A stretch of 64,000 bases of DNA from Streptomyces griseoluteus. GTDB lineage: Bacteria; Actinomycetota; Actinomycetes; Streptomycetales; Streptomycetaceae. Within the stretch, counting starts at the first letter, position 1; each line of letters begins with the position of its first letter. Where the stretch lies: assembly GCF_004784465.1 (NCBI RefSeq), contig NZ_SRRU01000001.1, positions 868,001-932,000 of the forward strand. The letters run 5' to 3'. The position numbers and the translations under genes were made by a program. Under the pieces are notes generated by a model that searched no databases, was not told where the DNA came from, and was given only the letters and a program-made list of their open reading frames with translations. Of the stretch, positions 51,894 through 62,786 are shown one piece after another.

Positions 51894-53027
51894 CTACCCG
51901 GCGGGATTTCCCGCGTCGGTGACGAGATAGTCCTCGCGAATGGGCCGCCCCTCGAAATAGCACTGGAGGATGTCGAGCGTTCCGGCGGCATAGCGGGCCT
52001 GCGCGGAAAGCGTCGTCCCGGAAACGTGGGGCGTCATTCCGTTGAACGGCATCGTGCGCCAGGGATGGTTGACCGGCGCCGGCTGCGGATACCAGACGTC
52101 TCCCGCGTATCCGGCGAGATGGCCGGAATACAGAGCCTCCACGACCGCGTCCTGGTCCACCAGTTGGGCCCGCCCGCAATTGATGACGTACGTGCCGCGT
52201 TTCATCATGCCGAAGGTCTTCGCGTTCAGCATGTTCTTCGTGGACGGATACAGCGGCAATTGCAGGCTCAGAATGTCGATGTCGGAGATCATCGACTCCA
52301 GATCCGGGTGAAAGGTGAGGCTCAGTTCTTTCTCGGTCTCCGGATCGAGCTGATGCCGCTGGTGATAGTGCAGCTCCAGCCCGAAGGGCTTGAGCCGTCG
52401 CAGGACGGCAAGCCCGATGCCGCCCGCCCCGACCGCCCCGTACTTCATGCCCTCGATGTCGTAACCGCGCTCCACACAGTCCGCGACGTTCCAGACGCCG
52501 TTGGTGGAGACGCCGTGCGAGGGAAGGTAGTTGCGCACCTGGGCCAGGATCATCATCACCGTGTGCTCCGCCACACTGACGCTGTTGGAGCCGGTGACCT
52601 CGGCGACGGTGACCCCCGCCCGCGCCGCCGCGTCCAGGTCGACATGGTCCGAGCCGATCCCCGCGGTGAGCGCCAGCTTCAGCTTGGACGCCTTCGCCAG
52701 GCGCTCCTTCGTGAGATACGCCGGCCAGAACGGCTGCGAGATGACGACCTCGGCCTCGGGGAGATACTTGTCGAACTCGGTCTGCTCCCCGTCCTTGTCG
52801 CTGGTGACGATGAACCGATGGCCGTTCTTCTCCAGATAGCCCCGCAGTCCGAGTTCACCCGATACGCACCCGACCAGTTCGCCCGGTTTGAATCCGAGCG
52901 GGCCCTTGGGTGCGGGCGCTGGGTGACCGTTGACATTCCAGCCGATGTCCGGGATTTCGTCCCGCGCGTATACCGGCGGATATCCCGCCTGCGGGTCGGG
53001 ATAGAGAACGCACAGAACGGTCGACAT
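51894..53027 (-). CDS. fdh: NAD-dependent formate dehydrogenase
   Basis: 377 residues from ATG 53027, with GAAGGGG upstream; a GTG five codons earlier is the alternative. It has the full set of features of the classical soluble NAD+ formate dehydrogenase: long N-terminal segment with VLCVLYPDP, Ile/Asn substrate site in TGSNSVSVAEH, Rossmann motif GAGGIGLAVLRRL, the catalytic region HVSGTTLSAQARYAAG and the C-terminal YLVTDAG. It oxidises formate to CO2 and makes NADH in the cytoplasm. It is close enough to the classical enzyme that a general D-2-hydroxyacid dehydrogenase is unlikely. No link to the peptide cluster is evident. Confidence 0.93.
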   Translation of the reverse strand: MSTVLCVLYPDPQAGYPPVYARDEIPDIGWNVNGHPAPAPKGPLGFKPGELVGCVSGELGLRGYLEKNGHRFIVTSDKDGEQTEFDKYLPEAEVVISQPFWPAYLTKERLAKASKLKLALTAGIGSDHVDLDAAARAGVTVAEVTGSNSVSVAEHTVMMILAQVRNYLPSHGVSTNGVWNVADCVERGYDIEGMKYGAVGAGGIGLAVLRRLKPFGLELHYHQRHQLDPETEKELSLTFHPDLESMISDIDILSLQLPLYPSTKNMLNAKTFGMMKRGTYVINCGRAQLVDQDAVVEALYSGHLAGYAGDVWYPQPAPVNHPWRTMPFNGMTPHVSGTTLSAQARYAAGTLDILQCYFEGRPIREDYLVTDAGNPAG

Positions 53028-53142
53028 CAGCAGCCCCTTCACAAAAGGTGAGCAATCGGGTGCTATTTCGAGCCTACCCCCGTCACCGCCGCCCCGGCGC
53101 GACGAGCAATACCTGGCCGATGTGACCGCTGTCCATGGAAAC

Positions 53143-53766
53143 TCAGCTCCGCTCGCCCTGTTGCCAGTCGCGCCAGCGGATGCGGGGCTTGTCCAGCACC
53201 TCGCCGAGCGTGCCCCACTCGTCGCGGCCCAGCCGGGAGAGCGGGCGCAGCCGCTCGATGTCCGGGAGCCCGTCCTTGGCGAGCGCCTCCTCGCTGACCA
53301 CCGCGTGGACCACCCGCCCGAACACCACCGTGGAGTCGCCCAGCGTCAGCAGGCTGTGCAGCTCGCACTCCAGCGCCGCCGGGGAGGCCGCGACCCGGGG
53401 CGGTCTCACCCGCAGCGAGGGCTCGGGCTCCAGCCCCACCGCCCCGAACTCGCTGACGTCGGAGGGGAAGTCCGTCCCGGTGTCGTTGATCTCCTTGAAC
53501 AGCCCCTCCGGCGCCAGGTTGACCACGAACTGCCCGGTCTCCTCCACGTTCCGCAGCGAGTCCTTGCGGGTCACCGAGGTGAACTGCACGATCGGCGGCT
53601 GCACACAGGAGACCGAAAAGAACGAGTGCGGCGCGAGGTTGGGCCGTTCCGGGTGGTCCCCGGGAACCGTGGAGACCCACGCGATCGGCCGCGGCACCAC
53701 CACGGAGGTGAGGAGCCGGTAGAAGGCGTGCGGGGACATGGCCGAGGGATCGAAGTCGGTACGCAT
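53143..53766 (-). CDS. Flavin-reductase-like (FMN-binding split barrel) protein
   Basis: 207 residues, ATG 53766. MSPHAFYRLLTSVVVPRPIAWVST is the classic start of the DIM6/NTAB flavin reductase-like family, followed by NLAPHSFFSVSCVQPPIVQFT and ETGQFVVNLA. Members bind FMN and reduce flavins or other small molecules. The MITE-like element lies directly upstream of its start, so its promoter may be inside or next to that repeat. Function beyond FMN binding is not predictable. Confidence 0.87.
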   Translation of the reverse strand: MRTDFDPSAMSPHAFYRLLTSVVVPRPIAWVSTVPGDHPERPNLAPHSFFSVSCVQPPIVQFTSVTRKDSLRNVEETGQFVVNLAPEGLFKEINDTGTDFPSDVSEFGAVGLEPEPSLRVRPPRVAASPAALECELHSLLTLGDSTVVFGRVVHAVVSEEALAKDGLPDIERLRPLSRLGRDEWGTLGEVLDKPRIRWRDWQQGERS

Positions 53767-53793
53767 GATCCCCAGTATTCAGCGGCCCGGGCC

Positions 53794-54043
53794 TAGGGGG
53801 TGTCGTCCGGATCAGTTCGGCGACGCGGGGTCTGGCACGCACTCCCCCAAGCTCTCCGAGCAGGGGGGACCCCCAGCCGCGTTGTCGTCACTCGCCGACT
53901 CCCCCACGCTCGGCTGCGCTCGCGCGGGGGGACCCCCATCGCGTCGACTCCCTCCTCCGCCTTGCAGCTGCACGCACCAGACCCCGCTCGGGTCGGTCAG
54001 GAGGCGCCCTATCCATCCGTCGACCTGATCCAGACGACACCCC

Positions 54044-54046
<3 letters not shown>
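53794..54046. mobile_element. MITE-like element with 22-bp terminal inverted repeats
   Basis: The left end TAGGGGGTGTCGTCCGGATCAG (53794-53815) and the right end (54025-54046) are inverted copies differing at one base. The outer TA on each side could be a target-site duplication. The 253-bp element has no transposase. Inside are two GC-rich hairpin units (53841-53874 and 53898-53938), each beginning ACTCCCCCA and ending GGGGGGACCCCCA, a repeat type I recall from many Streptomyces intergenic regions. The right end supplies the TAG stop codon of the L-serine dehydratase gene, so insertion happened exactly at that gene's 3' end. The mechanism (IS630/IS5-type trans-mobilisation) is inference. Confidence 0.75.
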
Positions 54047-55411
<1,365 letters not shown>

Positions 55412-55514
55412 GGTGACTCCTCAATACGAACAGGTACAAAAGGTGATGCGGACACAGCACGGGTGCCCCGCCCACCGGCAGTGGGCGGGGCACCCGGGTA
55501 ACGAATACGGGGTA

Positions 55515-56783
55515 CTACTCGCCCAGCGCCGGGTACAGCGGGTGCTTGTCCGCGAGCACCCGCACCCGAGCGGCGAGCGCCTCGGCGTCGTACGACGGCT
55601 TCAGCGTCTCCGCGATCACGTCCGCGACCTCGGCGAAGTCCTCGGCGGTGAAGCCGCGGGTGGCGAGAGCGGGCGTGCCGATCCGCAGGCCGGAGGTGAC
55701 CATCGGCGGGCGCGGGTCGTTCGGGACCGCGTTGCGATTGACCGTGATGCCGACCTCGTGGAGCCGGTCCTCGGCCTGCTGCCCGTCCAGCTCCGACTCA
55801 CGCAGGTCCACCAGGATCAGGTGCACGTCCGTGCCGCCGGAGAGCACGTTGACCCCGGCCTCGCGGGCGTCCGGCGCGGTCAGCCGCTCGGCCAGGATGC
55901 GGGCACCGTCCACCGTACGCCGCTGGCGCTCCGCGAAGTCCGCCGAGGCCGCGACCTTGAAGGAGACCGCCTTGGCGGCGATCACGTGCTCCAGCGGGCC
56001 GCCCTGGAAACCGGGGAAGACCGAGGAGTTCAGCTTCTTGGCGAAGTCCTTCTTGGCCAGGATGATGCCGCCGCGCGGGCCGCCGAGCGTCTTGTGCGTG
56101 GTGGAGGTCACCACGTCCGCGTGCTCGACCGGGTTCGGGTGCAGCCCCGCCGCGACCAGACCGGCGAAGTGCGCCATGTCCACCCACAGGTACGCCCCGG
56201 CCTCGTCCGCGATCCGCCGGAACTCGGCGAAGTCGAGCTGCCGGGGGTACGCCGACCAGCCCGCGATGATCACCTTGGGGCGGTGCTCCTTGGCCAGCCG
56301 CTCGACCTCGGCCATGTCGACCACGCCGGTCTCGCCGTCCACGTGGTACGCGACCACGTTGAACTGCTTGCCGGAGAAGTTCAGCCGCATCCCGTGGGTG
56401 AGGTGGCCGCCGTGCGCCAGGTCGAGCCCGAGGATGGTGTCGCCGGGCTGGGCCAGCGCGAAGAGCGCCGCCTGGTTGGCGGAGGCGCCCGAGTGCGGCT
56501 GGACGTTGGCGTACTCGGCGCCGAACAGCTCCTTCACCCGGTCGATGGCGATCTGCTCGGCCACGTCGACGTGCTCGCAGCCGCCGTAGTAGCGGCGGCC
56601 CGGATAGCCCTCGGCGTACTTGTTGGTCAGGACCGACCCCTGGGCCTCCATCACCGCCAGCGGTGCGAAGTTCTCGGAGGCGATCATCTCCAGGGTCGAC
56701 TGCTGGCGGCGCAGCTCGGCGTCGACCGCGGCGGCGATCTCCGGGTCCAGCTCGTGCAGGGGCGTGTTCAGGACGTCAGTCAT
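55515..56783 (-). CDS. glyA: Serine hydroxymethyltransferase
   Basis: 422 residues. Typical SHMT: MIASENF near residue 38, PLP Lys in [28 protein letters not shown]-type substrate loop and [12 protein letters not shown] near the C-terminus. It interconverts serine and glycine with tetrahydrofolate. The position 15 nt downstream of gcvH and the glycine riboswitch upstream of gcvT suggest a glycine-induced copy dedicated to glycine use, with a separate biosynthetic copy likely elsewhere in the genome. Confidence 0.96.
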   Translation of the reverse strand: MTDVLNTPLHELDPEIAAAVDAELRRQQSTLEMIASENFAPLAVMEAQGSVLTNKYAEGYPGRRYYGGCEHVDVAEQIAIDRVKELFGAEYANVQPHSGASANQAALFALAQPGDTILGLDLAHGGHLTHGMRLNFSGKQFNVVAYHVDGETGVVDMAEVERLAKEHRPKVIIAGWSAYPRQLDFAEFRRIADEAGAYLWVDMAHFAGLVAAGLHPNPVEHADVVTSTTHKTLGGPRGGIILAKKDFAKKLNSSVFPGFQGGPLEHVIAAKAVSFKVAASADFAERQRRTVDGARILAERLTAPDAREAGVNVLSGGTDVHLILVDLRESELDGQQAEDRLHEVGITVNRNAVPNDPRPPMVTSGLRIGTPALATRGFTAEDFAEVADVIAETLKPSYDAEALAARVRVLADKHPLYPALGE

Positions 56784-56798
56784 ACGGCTTCCGGCTCC

Positions 56799-57176
56799 TC
56801 AGCCTGCGATGTAGGCGGTGTACTCGTCGGCGGTCAGCAGGTCGGCGGGCTGCTCCGCGACGCGCACCTTGAACAGCCAGCCGCCCGCGAAGGGCTCGGA
56901 GTTCACCAGCGACGGGTCGTCCACGACGTCCTGGTTGATCTCGGTGATCTCACCGGAGACGGGGGAGTACAGCTCGGAGACCGACTTGGTGGACTCCAGC
57001 TCGCCGCAGGACTCGCCGGCGGTGACCTGGGCGCCGACCTCGGGAAGCTGCACGAAGACCACATCGCCGAGCGCGTTGGCCGCGTGCTCGGTGATGCCGA
57101 CCGTCGAAGCACCGCCGTCGGCGGCCGACAGCCACTCGTGCTCCTTGCTGTAGCTCAACTGCTGCGGGTTGCTCAT
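56799..57176 (-). CDS. gcvH: Glycine cleavage system H protein
   Basis: 125 residues, normal length. N-terminal [33 protein letters not shown], and the lipoyl-bearing Lys in [17 protein letters not shown]. It carries the aminomethyl group between the P, T and L proteins. It lies between gcvT and glyA on the same strand; gcvP is not in this window. Confidence 0.96.
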   Translation of the reverse strand: MSNPQQLSYSKEHEWLSAADGGASTVGITEHAANALGDVVFVQLPEVGAQVTAGESCGELESTKSVSELYSPVSGEITEINQDVVDDPSLVNSEPFAGGWLFKVRVAEQPADLLTADEYTAYIAG

Positions 57177-57295
57177 GACCTGAATTCTCCTGTACGCGAG
57201 GACGTGCTCGTCGGGCGAAAAGGGCTCGAACCGCTGAAGAGCGGGTGAATGTGCGCAGGGTCACGCCGGGGACCGGCCGGACCCGGTGCCAGTGT

Positions 57296-58423
57296 CTACT
57301 TGGCGCGCTTGTAGAAGGGCAGCGCCACGACCTCGTACGGCTCGTGGCTGCCCCGGATGTCCACGCCCACACCGGTGCTGCCGGGGGCGGCGTGCGCGGC
57401 GTCGACGTAGGCGATGGCCAGCGGCTTGCCGAGGGTGGGGGAGGGGGCACCGGAGGTGACCTCGCCGATCACCTTGCCCTCCGCGACGACGGCGTACCCG
57501 GCGCGCGGCACCCGGCGGCCCTCGGCGATCAGGCCGACCAGCACGCGCGGCGGCTCTGCCTCGGCCCGCTCGGCGGCCTTCGTGAGCGCCTCGCGGCCGA
57601 CGAAGTCGCCCTCCTTGCCGAACTTCACCACGCGGCCGAGACCGGCGTCGAACGGGGTCAGCCCGGTGGTCAGCTCGTGCCCGTACAGCGGCATGCCCGC
57701 CTCCAGGCGCAGGGTGTCCCGGCAGGACAGCCCGCACGGCACCAGACCGGCGGCGGAGCCGGCCTCCAGCAGCGCCTCCCAGAGCCGGACGGCGTGCTCG
57801 GGCTTCACGAACAGCTCGAAGCCGTCCTCGCCGGTGTAGCCGGTACGGGCGATCAGCGCGGGGATGCCCGCGACCGTGCCGGGCAGCCCGGCGTAGTACT
57901 TCAGGCCGTCGAGGTCGGCGTCGGTGACGGCCTTGAGGATGCCGGGGGACTCCGGGCCCTGGACGGCGAGCAGCGCGTAGGCGTCGCGGTCGTCGCGGAC
58001 CTCGGCGTCGAAACCGGCCGCGCGCTCGGTCAGCGCGTCCAGCACGACCTGGGCGTTGGAGGCGTTGGCCACGACCATGTACTCGTGCTCGGCGAGCCGG
58101 TAGACGATCAGGTCGTCCAGGATGCCGCCGTCGGCGCGGCAGATCATGGTGTAGCGGGCGCGGCCCACGCCGACCGAGGCGAGGTCGCCGACGAGGGCGT
58201 AGTTCAGCAGGGCGGCGGCGCCGGGGCCGGTCACCGTGATCTCACCCATGTGCGAGAGGTCGAACAGTCCGGCCCGGGTACGCACCGCCTGGTGCTCGTC
58301 GCGCTCGGAGCCGTAGCGCAGGGGCATGTCCCAGCCGGCGAAGTCGGTCATCGTCGCGCCGAGCGAGCGGTGCACGGCGTCGAGCGCGGTACGGCGCGGG
58401 GCGTTGGGCTCTGTGCTACTCAT
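57296..58423 (-). CDS. gcvT: Glycine cleavage system T protein (aminomethyltransferase)
   Basis: 375 residues from ATG 58423 (MSSTEPNAPRRTALDAVHR), with GGGAGA upstream; the frame is open a little further but into the riboswitch. Aminomethyltransferase features: FAGWDMPLRYGS, GLFDLSHMGEITVTGP, and RTGYTGEDGFELFV with C-terminal folate-binding parts. It transfers the methylene group to tetrahydrofolate, releasing ammonia. It is the first gene of the gcvT-gcvH-glyA-sdaA unit and is preceded by a tandem glycine riboswitch. Confidence 0.96.
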   Translation of the reverse strand: MSSTEPNAPRRTALDAVHRSLGATMTDFAGWDMPLRYGSERDEHQAVRTRAGLFDLSHMGEITVTGPGAAALLNYALVGDLASVGVGRARYTMICRADGGILDDLIVYRLAEHEYMVVANASNAQVVLDALTERAAGFDAEVRDDRDAYALLAVQGPESPGILKAVTDADLDGLKYYAGLPGTVAGIPALIARTGYTGEDGFELFVKPEHAVRLWEALLEAGSAAGLVPCGLSCRDTLRLEAGMPLYGHELTTGLTPFDAGLGRVVKFGKEGDFVGREALTKAAERAEAEPPRVLVGLIAEGRRVPRAGYAVVAEGKVIGEVTSGAPSPTLGKPLAIAYVDAAHAAPGSTGVGVDIRGSHEPYEVVALPFYKRAK

Positions 58424-58449
58424 CGGTCGTCTCCCAGGGCAACGGGGGA

Positions 58450-58662
58450 TGGGGCGAGGAACGTTCCTCCCCATCTGTCATCGGAACCTGAGAGGTTCGC
58501 CATGACCCTCACGGTCACTGGCTTGCACCTTGGGTGGAGCCACTGCGACAGCGGCCCGCTTTTCAGATGTGCCTCGCCCGCGCGGTAACGGTGCCTGAGA
58601 GATTCAAGGGAGGGACTTGCTCCTTCGGCGCCCCGGATGGGGACTCTCCCGCGCGGATTCAA
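58450..58662 (-). ncRNA. Tandem glycine riboswitch (gcvT leader)
   Basis: On the minus strand, about 27 nt before the gcvT start, two similar aptamer-like units follow each other. Unit 1 has GGGAGAGTCC, GGCGCCGAAGGAGCAA and AATCTCTCAGGCACC. Unit 2 has the matching GGTGCAAG, AACCTCTCAGGTTCC and GATGACAGATGGGGAGG. The repeated CTCTCAGG core and the GCCGAAGGAGCAA string are the hallmark of glycine aptamers, which in actinobacteria usually switch on gcv genes when glycine is high. The location upstream of gcvT fits this. Confidence 0.93.
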
Positions 58663-58842
58663 ACGGCCGGTATGCAGTTGGCGGGCACATCATCGCACGG
58701 CCGCGCCCGGCCCTGAAGGGGCCACCGGCTGTGACATGCCTGTGGCCGTTCCGGGACCCGTACGGGGACCTCGCGCATTACCTTCTCTTTACATGAGTTG
58801 GGCAGGGGATGACCTGAGCCCACTGGGGGAGGGACGATCACG

Positions 58843-59505
58843 GTGAACAGGACCACGGTGTACGCCACGACCACCGGCATCCCGCTGCGGCAGCGGCCCT
58901 GCGCGGCCGCCGGGCAGCAAGCGGAGCGCCCCGCGCCGGCCGTCCGGGACCTGCGCGACCGCCCCGGCGGCCCCCGCACCCTCCGCTTCGGCCCCCGCGA
59001 CCTCGCCGTAGTCACCGGGCTGCCCGGCAGCGGCAAGTCCACCCTGATGCGCCGTACGGTCCCCGGCCGCCGCGTCGACTCCCAGGACGCCCGCGACCGC
59101 TGGGCCGCCCGGCTCCCCGCCGCGCTGCCCTACGCGCTCTACCGCCCCCTGGTCCGCCTGGCCCACTACGCCGGGCTGCGCCGCGCGCTGGCCTCCGGCG
59201 AGGGCGTCGTGGTGCACGACTGCGGCACCCAGCCCTGGGTGCGCGCCTGGCTCGCCCGCGAGGCGCGCCGCAGAGGCGGCACCCTGCACCTGATCCTGCT
59301 CGACGTGTCCGCCGACACCGCCCGGCGCGGCCAGCGCGAGCGCGGCCGGGGCGTCTCGCGGTACGCCTTCCACCGCCACCGCGGCACCACCGCCCGGCTG
59401 CTGGACGCCGTCGAACGCGGCGAGAGCCCCGCCGGCTGCGGCTCGGTCGTCCTGCTGGACCGTGCCTCGGCGGACGGCCTGAAGCGGATCGAGTTCGCCA
59501 CGTGA
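58843..59505 (+). CDS. P-loop ATPase/kinase-like protein
   Basis: 220 residues, GTG start 58843. A Walker A motif, VVTGLPGSGKSTLMRR, sits near residue 64, followed by a small AAA/zeta-toxin-like core (VVVHDCGTQPWVRAWLAREA, LHLILLDVSADTARRGQRERG) and a lid-like Arg-rich region, so nucleotide binding and perhaps phosphotransfer are likely. The first about 45 residues look disordered. It is divergent from the glycine riboswitch. The family is common in Streptomyces without known substrate. Confidence 0.78.
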   Translation: MNRTTVYATTTGIPLRQRPCAAAGQQAERPAPAVRDLRDRPGGPRTLRFGPRDLAVVTGLPGSGKSTLMRRTVPGRRVDSQDARDRWAARLPAALPYALYRPLVRLAHYAGLRRALASGEGVVVHDCGTQPWVRAWLAREARRRGGTLHLILLDVSADTARRGQRERGRGVSRYAFHRHRGTTARLLDAVERGESPAGCGSVVLLDRASADGLKRIEFAT

Positions 59506-59569
59506 GCTCCCGCATCCGTACCGGATAGCCTTCTGCACCACAGCATGACTCCCAGCAGGCGGTAGGCAC

Positions 59570-60361
59570 ATGGACTTCCCGGCGGACCTTCCCGCGGACT
59601 TCCCGGCACAGGCACACCCCCACCCGCACGGCGGTTGGCCCGGCAACGAACTGGAGGAGGTCCTCTCCGCCTCCCTCGGCATACCCGCGGCCGGCGCCCG
59701 CGTCATCGAGGTGCTGGCCCGAAGCTTCGTCTGGATACCCCTGCCGAACGGCGGCGGTCCGCACAGCGGGCCGCTGGACCTGCCCACCGTCGAGATCGAC
59801 GGCCAGGTGTACGTCCCGGTGTTCAGCTCCGAGGAGCAGTTCCGGCAGTCGCCCGGCGGACACCTCCCGCACACCGTCGCCCCCGCCGTGGAGTTCGCGC
59901 GCGGCCTGCCGCCGCAGGCGGGCGTCGTCATCAACCCCGGCGGCGTGGTCGGACTGCCGCTGCCGCCCGACGCGGTGGCCGCGCTGTGCCGGGCCGCGGG
60001 CTCCCCGCTGGACGGTCCGGCCTCCGGCGGCCGGGTGCGGCTCTTCGAGCCCGACTGGCAGGAGGACCCGGTGGACTTCCTGGCCGCCGCCTCCGCCGAG
60101 TTCGCCGCGGCCGGCGTGGTCGTCAGCGCCCGGCGCTGCCTCGCCGTCATCGAGACGGCCGACCCGGTGCTCTTCGTCGGCGTCGAGCTCGCCCACTGGG
60201 AGGGCGACGCGCGGGCGCTCCCGCTGGACGCCCTCGGCAAGGCACTCGGCCGCGCCCCGGCCCCCTGGCCCGTCAACCTGGTCCTCCTGGACGCCACCCA
60301 GGACCCGGTGGCCGACTGGCTGAGGACGAACGTGCGCCCCTTCTACCAGTTCGGCAACTGA
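59570..60361 (+). CDS. SseB-family protein 1
   Basis: 263 residues. The N-terminal part has the SseB pattern: NELEEVLSASLG, VLARSFVWIPLPNG, VYVPVFSSEEQFRQS, AVEFARGLPPQAGVVINPGG. The C-terminal part has VVVSARRCLAVIETADPVLFVGVEL and a WLRTNVRPFYQ ending that is shared with the next gene. The family is named after E. coli SseB (enhanced serine sensitivity). The biochemical role is not established; next to the serine/glycine catabolic operon the name is suggestive but may be chance. Confidence 0.8.
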   Translation: MDFPADLPADFPAQAHPHPHGGWPGNELEEVLSASLGIPAAGARVIEVLARSFVWIPLPNGGGPHSGPLDLPTVEIDGQVYVPVFSSEEQFRQSPGGHLPHTVAPAVEFARGLPPQAGVVINPGGVVGLPLPPDAVAALCRAAGSPLDGPASGGRVRLFEPDWQEDPVDFLAAASAEFAAAGVVVSARRCLAVIETADPVLFVGVELAHWEGDARALPLDALGKALGRAPAPWPVNLVLLDATQDPVADWLRTNVRPFYQFGN

Positions 60362-60448
60362 GGCATCAGGGCTCGCGGGGCCCGCGCCGGTGGGCGCTTA
60401 AGCTGTCCCCACACGCGGGGAACTTGCAATGAAGGGGCGGTAGGACAG

Positions 60449-61207
60449 GTGAGCGCGAGCCCAAGCGGCAGCGTCGAGCACATGCTGCGCCAGGTCACTC
60501 CCGGACGCTACGACGCCTACGAGGCACTGCTCCGCGCCCTCGCCACCCCTTCGTCCGGCCAGATCTGGATGCTGCTGTGGCACGGCCAGGCCGGCTCCCC
60601 GGACGCGCAGTACGGGAACATGGAGGTCGGCGGCTTCGGTTACGCCCCCTGCGTGACCTCCGCCCAGGAACTCTCCGCCAGCGGCTGGAGCCGGTCCTAC
60701 GAGGTGGTCGACAGCCTCGACGTCGCCCGCACCCTGTACCCGGAGCACTACGGCCTCTGGCTCAACCCGCACGCCCCCGGCGGCGGCGTCGGCATCCCCT
60801 GGCTGGACCTGCGCCGCATCGCCACGGGCCTGGACCGCCAGCCGGCCGGCCCTCTGCGGCTGTCCGAACCGGCCATCGAGGTACCGCAGTTCTACGCACT
60901 GCTCGCGCAGAACGCCCACCGCACCCCCGCCCTGCGCTCCCTGCGCCGCGCCTGGGTCCAGCCCGCGCTGGGCGCCCCCTACCTCGCCCTCGGCCTCGAC
61001 GTGTACGAGTCGACCCCGGCCGCGGTCGACTCCGTCCGCGCGATGATGCAGCAGTCGGTCGGCGCGGTCCCCGAGGGCCTGCCGGTCTCCACGGTCGCCA
61101 TGACCGACGACTTCGACCCCGTCGTCCTCTGGATGCGCGCCAACTCCCGACCGTTCTACGACCGCGAGGCCCACGGGGCGGTCGCGCCGGTGGGCGGGGC
61201 GTACTAG
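60449..61207 (+). CDS. SseB-family protein 2
   Basis: 252 residues, GTG start 60449. It is shorter and diverged from its neighbour but ends in a closely similar block (FDPVVLWMRANSRPFYDRE against VADWLRTNVRPFYQ) and shares the internal GYAPCVTSAQELSASG-type layout. This suggests an old tandem duplication. The start region (VEHMLRQVTPGRYDAYEALLRALA) is helical. No enzymatic motif is seen. Confidence 0.78.
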   Translation: MSASPSGSVEHMLRQVTPGRYDAYEALLRALATPSSGQIWMLLWHGQAGSPDAQYGNMEVGGFGYAPCVTSAQELSASGWSRSYEVVDSLDVARTLYPEHYGLWLNPHAPGGGVGIPWLDLRRIATGLDRQPAGPLRLSEPAIEVPQFYALLAQNAHRTPALRSLRRAWVQPALGAPYLALGLDVYESTPAAVDSVRAMMQQSVGAVPEGLPVSTVAMTDDFDPVVLWMRANSRPFYDREAHGAVAPVGGAY

Positions 61208-61707
61208 CGCCCTTTTCCTTTCCGCTCTTTGCCTTTTCCTGGTAATTCCGCGTTCCGGAATCCCGAATTTCACGGGGCCCCTCCGGCATTTCCGCATGCC
61301 AGTGAGCCGACGCCGGCGGCCGGCCCGGTGATCCGGAAGATCTGTGTGGACTGAGTGTTCGTCACGCCCTGTTCCGGGTAGGTCACGTGGAGGTCCGGTG
61401 TTGCGGCGGTGTGAACTCCCCCGCCATTAGGACGTGTTCAGCCGTACATGGCAGTGAATGACGGTCTTTGCTCATGTCGTCCCGAATTCACCTGTGTCCT
61501 ACCGCTGTTACCCGTCGTTCGGATATCGGAACGTGCCAGCTTGCATCACGTTTAGGCATCCATTCCCCGTCAAGTCTGGCAACGGATCGCTCCGCCGTTG
61601 AAGACTCCCGATCCAGGGGTGTTCACCCCCGTGTACGACAGTCTTCGAAGCCGCTCGCGCGGCAAGTGTGGGCCGGCTCAGGCCGGTTGAGAGGGGTCCC
61701 TGTCAGA
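61208..61707 (+). promoter_or_regulatory. Intergenic region upstream of oligopeptide ABC operon
   Basis: About 500 nt without an acceptable ORF: base composition drops and many stops appear. The 61468 frame is open but its codon use is unlike the neighbours before the permease start. It should hold the promoter of the transporter operon. I see no clear hairpin terminator for the upstream SseB gene, and no consensus -10/-35 pair I would defend. Confidence 0.45.
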
Positions 61708-62715
61708 ATGACGGCACCATTGCACGAGCCGACCGCTGACGCGGCCCCGAACGCGCACGAGGAAGCGGAGGTGGCGAGCGCCAAGGCGAAGGATGTCCAG
61801 GGACGTTCGCTGGGGCGCATCGCCTGGGAGCGGCTGAAGCGGGACAAGCTCGCCCTGACCGGCGGCACCGTCGTCGTCCTGCTCATCGTGATCGCCCTGC
61901 TGGCGCCGGTGCTCACCCACTTGATCGGGCAGGACCCGGACGCTTACCACGAGAACCTGATCGACCCGCTGTTCGGCACCCCCAAGGGGTCCCTCGGCGG
62001 TCTCGGCGGCGATCACCTGCTGGGCGTCGAGCCGGTCAACGGCCGCGACATCCTCGCCCGCATCCTCTACGGGGCGCAGATCTCGCTCCTGGTCGGCTTC
62101 CTGTCGGCCGTGGTGGCCGTCGCCCTCGGCACCGTGCTCGGCATCCTCGCCGGGTTCTTCGGCGGCTGGGTCGACTCCGTGATCAGCCGGGTGATGGACG
62201 GACTGCTGGCCTTCCCGCAGCTCCTGTTCATCATCGCGCTCGTCTCCGTGATGCCCAACAGCATGCTGGGGCTCAGCGGTTCGGCCGTACGCGTCTTCGT
62301 GATGATCCTGGTCATCGGCTTCTTCGGCTGGCCGTACATCGGCCGCGTGGTGCGCGGCCAGACCCTCTCGCTGCGTGAGCGCGAGTACGTCGACGCGGCC
62401 CGCTCGCTGGGCGCCGGACGGTTCTACATCCTGTTCAAGGAGCTGCTGCCCAACCTGGTCGCGCCGATCATCGTCTACTCCACGATGATGATCCCGACCA
62501 ACATCCTCACCGAGGCGGCCCTGAGCTTCCTGGGCGTGGGCGTCAAGCCGCCCACCGCCTCCTGGGGTCAGATGCTCTCGAACGCGATCGACTACTACGA
62601 CTCGGACCCCATGTACATGGTGGTCCCCGGTGTGGCGATCTTCATCACCGTTCTTGCCTTCAACCTGTTCGGCGACGGCGTCCGGGATGCCCTGGACCCC
62701 AAGGCTTCCCGCTGA
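61708..62715 (+). CDS. Oligopeptide ABC transporter permease (DppC/OppC type)
   Basis: 335 residues from ATG 61708 (MTAPLHEPTADAA), chosen because upstream codons look non-coding; the ribosome-binding site is weak. N-terminal cytoplasmic arm, a first transmembrane helix (GTVVVLLIVIALLAPVL), then five more helices in the permease domain. The ABC-coupling EAA-type loop YVDAARSLGAGRFYILFKELLPN lies about residues 226-250. The second permease and ATPases of the importer should lie beyond the window. Confidence 0.93.
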   Translation: MTAPLHEPTADAAPNAHEEAEVASAKAKDVQGRSLGRIAWERLKRDKLALTGGTVVVLLIVIALLAPVLTHLIGQDPDAYHENLIDPLFGTPKGSLGGLGGDHLLGVEPVNGRDILARILYGAQISLLVGFLSAVVAVALGTVLGILAGFFGGWVDSVISRVMDGLLAFPQLLFIIALVSVMPNSMLGLSGSAVRVFVMILVIGFFGWPYIGRVVRGQTLSLREREYVDAARSLGAGRFYILFKELLPNLVAPIIVYSTMMIPTNILTEAALSFLGVGVKPPTASWGQMLSNAIDYYDSDPMYMVVPGVAIFITVLAFNLFGDGVRDALDPKASR

Positions 62716-62786
62716 CCACGCCGTACCCCCAAGCGACCCGTGGAACCAGCACGGGGTCTCTCATCAATTCCGGAGGAACCGAGATC

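Noticed and set aside
51894..53027. VanH-like D-lactate dehydrogenase as glycopeptide-type resistance
   Set aside because: The long N-terminus and active-site segments are those of NAD-dependent formate dehydrogenase, and no vanA/vanX neighbours exist.
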